IMG/VR virus record: IMGVR_UViG_3300028571_000005
Location: 1 to 33,328 of that record
Strand: one strand, 5' to 3'
Length of the DNA: 33,328 bases
Source: a virus
Shown: positions 31,198 through 33,328 of the stretch, one piece after another
Position numbering within the stretch: the stretch's first letter is position 1
Layout of the letters: every line of letters starts with the position of its first letter
The notes under the pieces: generated by a model
Told to the model about the DNA's origin: nothing
Database searches by the model: none
What the model saw: the letters and a program-made list of their open reading frames with translations, nothing else
Program-made: the position numbers and the translations under genes

Positions 31198-32423
31198 GCG
31201 CCCTTCTTCGCCAAATCGACGTCCAGATGGGTCTCCACGCTGACGCCAACGATTTCACCGCCGCCCCGTCGACGTTCCGCCGCATCCAGGTCACCGGCGG
31301 GGCTGACTCGCTGATGCCTCGTCGGCTTGCGGAAATCTCCCGCAACGACATCGCATCCCTCGACGGGAGGGGGTTCGTCCACCTCTACGGGCCGCTCGAC
31401 CTCGCCGATTTCGCCCCCGTCACCGAGTTCAAGGGCGTCAACAGCAACACTGGTGCCGCTGTCGCCGCCGCCGACTGGGCCGCGAAAATGGAGCAGGCCG
31501 ACCTGCTCACCTCGCTGTTTGGCTCGCTTCCGGTGGCGACGACGTCTGCCGCGCCAACGGTCAACGCGACCGGCCACAGCACCACCACCCTGACAACGTC
31601 GGGGACGGCCCCGGTCGTCGGCGAGTTCTTCCTGTTTCAGACCTCGGTGGCTCCCGTCGTTCGACAGGTCGCCAGCGTCGTCGGCAACATCGCGACGTTC
31701 GACCGCGCCTACGCCGGCACCCCGACGACGGGGTCGACCATCATCCGCGCGGCCCGCTGGGTGTGGGGCCCGAGCGTGCGCAACCACATCCACATGGGCG
31801 CAAAGGTTGAGGTCGTCGGGTCCATGTTGGCCACGTTCCTCGGGCTCGCCCCGGTCTCGTGTGCCATCGCCGTCCCGACCGGCGGGAAGCTCTCGGCGAC
31901 GTGGGCATTCAGCCCCAGCGACGTCGATGGGTTCGCTGCCGCCGTTGCGCCAACCCCGACGCCACCGACGGCGGGCACCCCCATCGTCGGTCTCAATGCC
32001 GTCGTGATGATTGGCGCCGAGCGGTTCTTCGCCGAGAACCTCGCCATCAGCATCGGGACCGGCAACGAGCCCCGCACCACCCCCGCGTCGGAGAATGGCG
32101 TCGCCGGCGGAATCCAGGCCGAGAAGCGCGGGAAGGGGTTGCAGGTGACGTTCAGCGTCAGGAACGAGACCAACTCCCGCGGGGGCGTCGAGCGCAACAC
32201 CGGCACCGAGACCATCCGCACCCTGTTCGGTGACGCCCTGGGCGCGGGCTCGCTCTCGACGGCCCGGGATGCCCTCGTCGTCATCGGTCGGTCTGCCGGG
32301 GCCGCTCTCGCCTTGCGCATCCCCACCGCCGACCTGCAGGCGTCCATAGCCACCGTCGGAGGGACGCAAGCCGTCGCCGTCACCCTCTCGGCTACCGACA
32401 CCGCCTCTTTCGGGGTGCTCTGA
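31194..32423 (+). CDS. Major tail (tube) protein
   Basis: A 409-residue protein directly before the tail chaperones, the expected site of the tube subunit. The N-terminal part (FRRIQVTGGADSLMPRRL … GPLDLADFAPVTEFKGVNS) is mixed beta/alpha. Residues ~118-185 form an inserted Thr/Val-rich beta module (GTAPVVGEFFLFQTS … FDRAYAGTPTTGSTIIRAARW) that resembles the small module of the tip protein at 2432. The long form suggests extra surface domains on each tube ring. Identified from order and beta-rich composition. Confidence 0.75.
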   Translation: MSALLRQIDVQMGLHADANDFTAAPSTFRRIQVTGGADSLMPRRLAEISRNDIASLDGRGFVHLYGPLDLADFAPVTEFKGVNSNTGAAVAAADWAAKMEQADLLTSLFGSLPVATTSAAPTVNATGHSTTTLTTSGTAPVVGEFFLFQTSVAPVVRQVASVVGNIATFDRAYAGTPTTGSTIIRAARWVWGPSVRNHIHMGAKVEVVGSMLATFLGLAPVSCAIAVPTGGKLSATWAFSPSDVDGFAAAVAPTPTPPTAGTPIVGLNAVVMIGAERFFAENLAISIGTGNEPRTTPASENGVAGGIQAEKRGKGLQVTFSVRNETNSRGGVERNTGTETIRTLFGDALGAGSLSTARDALVVIGRSAGAALALRIPTADLQASIATVGGTQAVAVTLSATDTASFGVL

Positions 32424-33052
32424 TGTCGTTCCTCATCGTCATCCCCGGAACCATCCTTCCATCGCGCCCTCTCCTCGGGGTGCTGCAGGAGGACCACGAG
32501 GGCCGGGCAGCCGATTTCGCCATGCGCTCGAAATGGCGAGAGGAGCAGGGCATCCCCTCGACGCCCGACATCGACTGGGCAGAGCAGCGGCGACGACTCG
32601 TGGCCATGCTTTCCATCGTCGACGGGGCCAACCCAGACGGAGCCATGGTCTCACTCGGACACCAGGCCGGGCTGATGGCGATGGCGCCGGCACCATTGGA
32701 CCCGGGCCCATGGACTCCGCCGGCCGGACTCGAGGGAATCAGCATCAGCCCCGTGGCCCTGTCGGCCGCCAAGCGGAACGAACTCCGGGACGCGTGGCGG
32801 GCTGCTGTCGCTGCCGGCGCCGACTCACGCCCCGCCGCGAACGCCCTCGTCGTCGAGAGCATCGCCGACATCAGCGGCGTCGCTGTCTACCTCGCCAGCG
32901 ACCCCATGCCGATTGACGTGGGCGCTCCCGACGTCATGGATGCGTTCTGGGAATGCGGGCTGGCCCCGTTCCTCCTCTCCGCAGCGCTGCACCTGACGAG
33001 TCTCGACCCAAAAAAAGCACTGCGCTCTGGCGTGCGGCCGCCGCAGACCTGA
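32423..33052 (+). CDS. Tail assembly chaperone G (zero-frame product)
   Basis: A 209-residue protein between the tube and tape measure genes; in siphoviruses this chaperone keeps the tape measure soluble and brings tube subunits to it. Helical C-terminal half (AFWECGLAPFLLSAALHLTSLDPKK). It ends shortly after a slippery site (33007-33016) where a fraction of ribosomes would shift -1 and continue into the T domain. Without shifting the last residues are ALRSGVRPPQT. Start ATG 32423 overlaps the tube stop. Confidence 0.82.
   Translation: MSFLIVIPGTILPSRPLLGVLQEDHEGRAADFAMRSKWREEQGIPSTPDIDWAEQRRRLVAMLSIVDGANPDGAMVSLGHQAGLMAMAPAPLDPGPWTPPAGLEGISISPVALSAAKRNELRDAWRAAVAAGADSRPAANALVVESIADISGVAVYLASDPMPIDVGAPDVMDAFWECGLAPFLLSAALHLTSLDPKKALRSGVRPPQT
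33007..33016 (+). promoter_or_regulatory. Programmed -1 frameshift site (C CCA AAA / A AAA AAA)
   Basis: In the zero frame the codons are CCA AAA AAA GCA, giving two overlapping canonical slippery heptamers: C_CCA_AAA (33007-33013) and A_AAA_AAA (33010-33016). A -1 shift moves the ribosome into an open frame that ends at the tape measure start. This matches the conserved gpG/gpGT frameshift of tailed phages. No obvious strong pseudoknot was identified downstream. Confidence 0.85.
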
Positions 33053-33328
33053 GCGCGTTCGTCTGCGATTCGTGCCCATCTTCTCGACGGGGAATGCTGG
33101 GCTGCCACGGGGGCGGGAGCCTGCACTACGCCGACCGCGCCGAGCAGACGGACACCTGCCCCCGCCGATGGCTGCGCAGATACCCCGACCTTGGGGCCGC
33201 GTTCGACCTGTGGCGCCTGCACGGTGGAATCCCGACGACGGGCATGGGCACGCTCGACACCATCACCGGTGACGCCCTGGATGCGTTGTGGGTCGTCGAC
33301 TCCGCTCTGGGGTACCGACGAGAGAAAG
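33016..33328 (+). CDS. Tail assembly chaperone T domain, frameshift part (continues at 72-121)
   Basis: After the -1 shift the frame reads S-T-A-L-W-R-A-A-A-D-L and continues through the contig end to TGA 119-121, adding 120 residues for a G-T fusion of about 318 residues. It has a Cys/His set C-x2-C … G-C-H … C (CDSC; GCH; TCP) that may bind zinc, then a helical part and a charged Ala-rich tail. The T domain normally binds the tube protein. No independent ribosome site is seen upstream, so it is expected only as a fusion. Confidence 0.82.
33258..33328. repeat. Direct terminal overlap, right copy (identical to 1-71)
   Basis: Right-hand copy of the 71-bp terminal overlap. It lies inside the -1 frame of the tail chaperone T domain, whose last codons are found only after the left copy (72-121). 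Confidence 0.95.

Overview
The window is a complete, tailed double-stranded DNA phage genome, cut at an arbitrary point. Bases 1-71 are repeated exactly at 33258-33328. The true map is therefore circular or circularly permuted, about 33,257 bp, and the break falls inside a tail-assembly gene. The DNA is GC-rich (about two thirds by eye). Every gene I accept lies on the + strand, and most start codons overlap the preceding stop (ATGA, GTGA or TGATG). Head genes are followed by tail terminator, tail tube, chaperone, tape measure and tip genes in siphovirus order. I see no integrase, CI-like repressor, partition gene, tRNA or DNA polymerase, so a lytic life style is more likely, but this is not proven. 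The host is not named by the sequence. High GC plus SD-less, leaderless-looking late genes would fit an actinobacterium or a Deinococcus relative (weak inference).

Layout, following transcription. (1) 8.87-16.9 kb, early/replication block: a TTGACA promoter, small unknown proteins, two DNA-binding proteins, a lambda-exonuclease/YqaJ-type nuclease with a probable ssDNA-binding partner, a protein with ten 9-residue repeats, more small proteins, a terminator, then a 768-aa primase-helicase of the phage P4/D5 type. (2) 16.9-17.4 kb: a strong terminator and a gene-free, AT-richer control region with repeated GTGACG and TGTAGTG words (possible origin and operators). (3) 17.4-19.45 kb: a ribbon-helix-helix regulator, a RusA-like resolvase and Cys-rich small proteins. 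(4) 19.5-26.0 kb: packaging and head (terminase subunits, portal, MuF-like protein, scaffold candidate, major capsid), then a terminator. (5) 26.06-33.3 kb and, across the join, 1-6.7 kb: putative decoration protein, connector, glycine-rich fibre, tail terminator, tail tube, chaperones with a -1 frameshift, tape measure and tip proteins. (6) 6.74-8.66 kb, lysis: a patatin-like phospholipase, a holin-like membrane protein and a C39/papain-like cysteine peptidase in the endolysin position, closed by a UUCG terminator.

Most worth following up: the patatin + holin + cysteine-peptidase lysis cassette; three late genes (small terminase, portal, and the gene opening the scaffold/capsid block) whose ATG lies exactly 7 nt after a -10-like hexamer with no Shine-Dalgarno sequence, suggesting leaderless late mRNAs; a promoter-terminator pair at 8660-8769 that could make a ~75-nt RNA; the ribbon-helix-helix gene with TGTAGTG sites in its own promoter region; and the slippery heptamers that fuse the two tail chaperone reading frames across the artificial contig ends.
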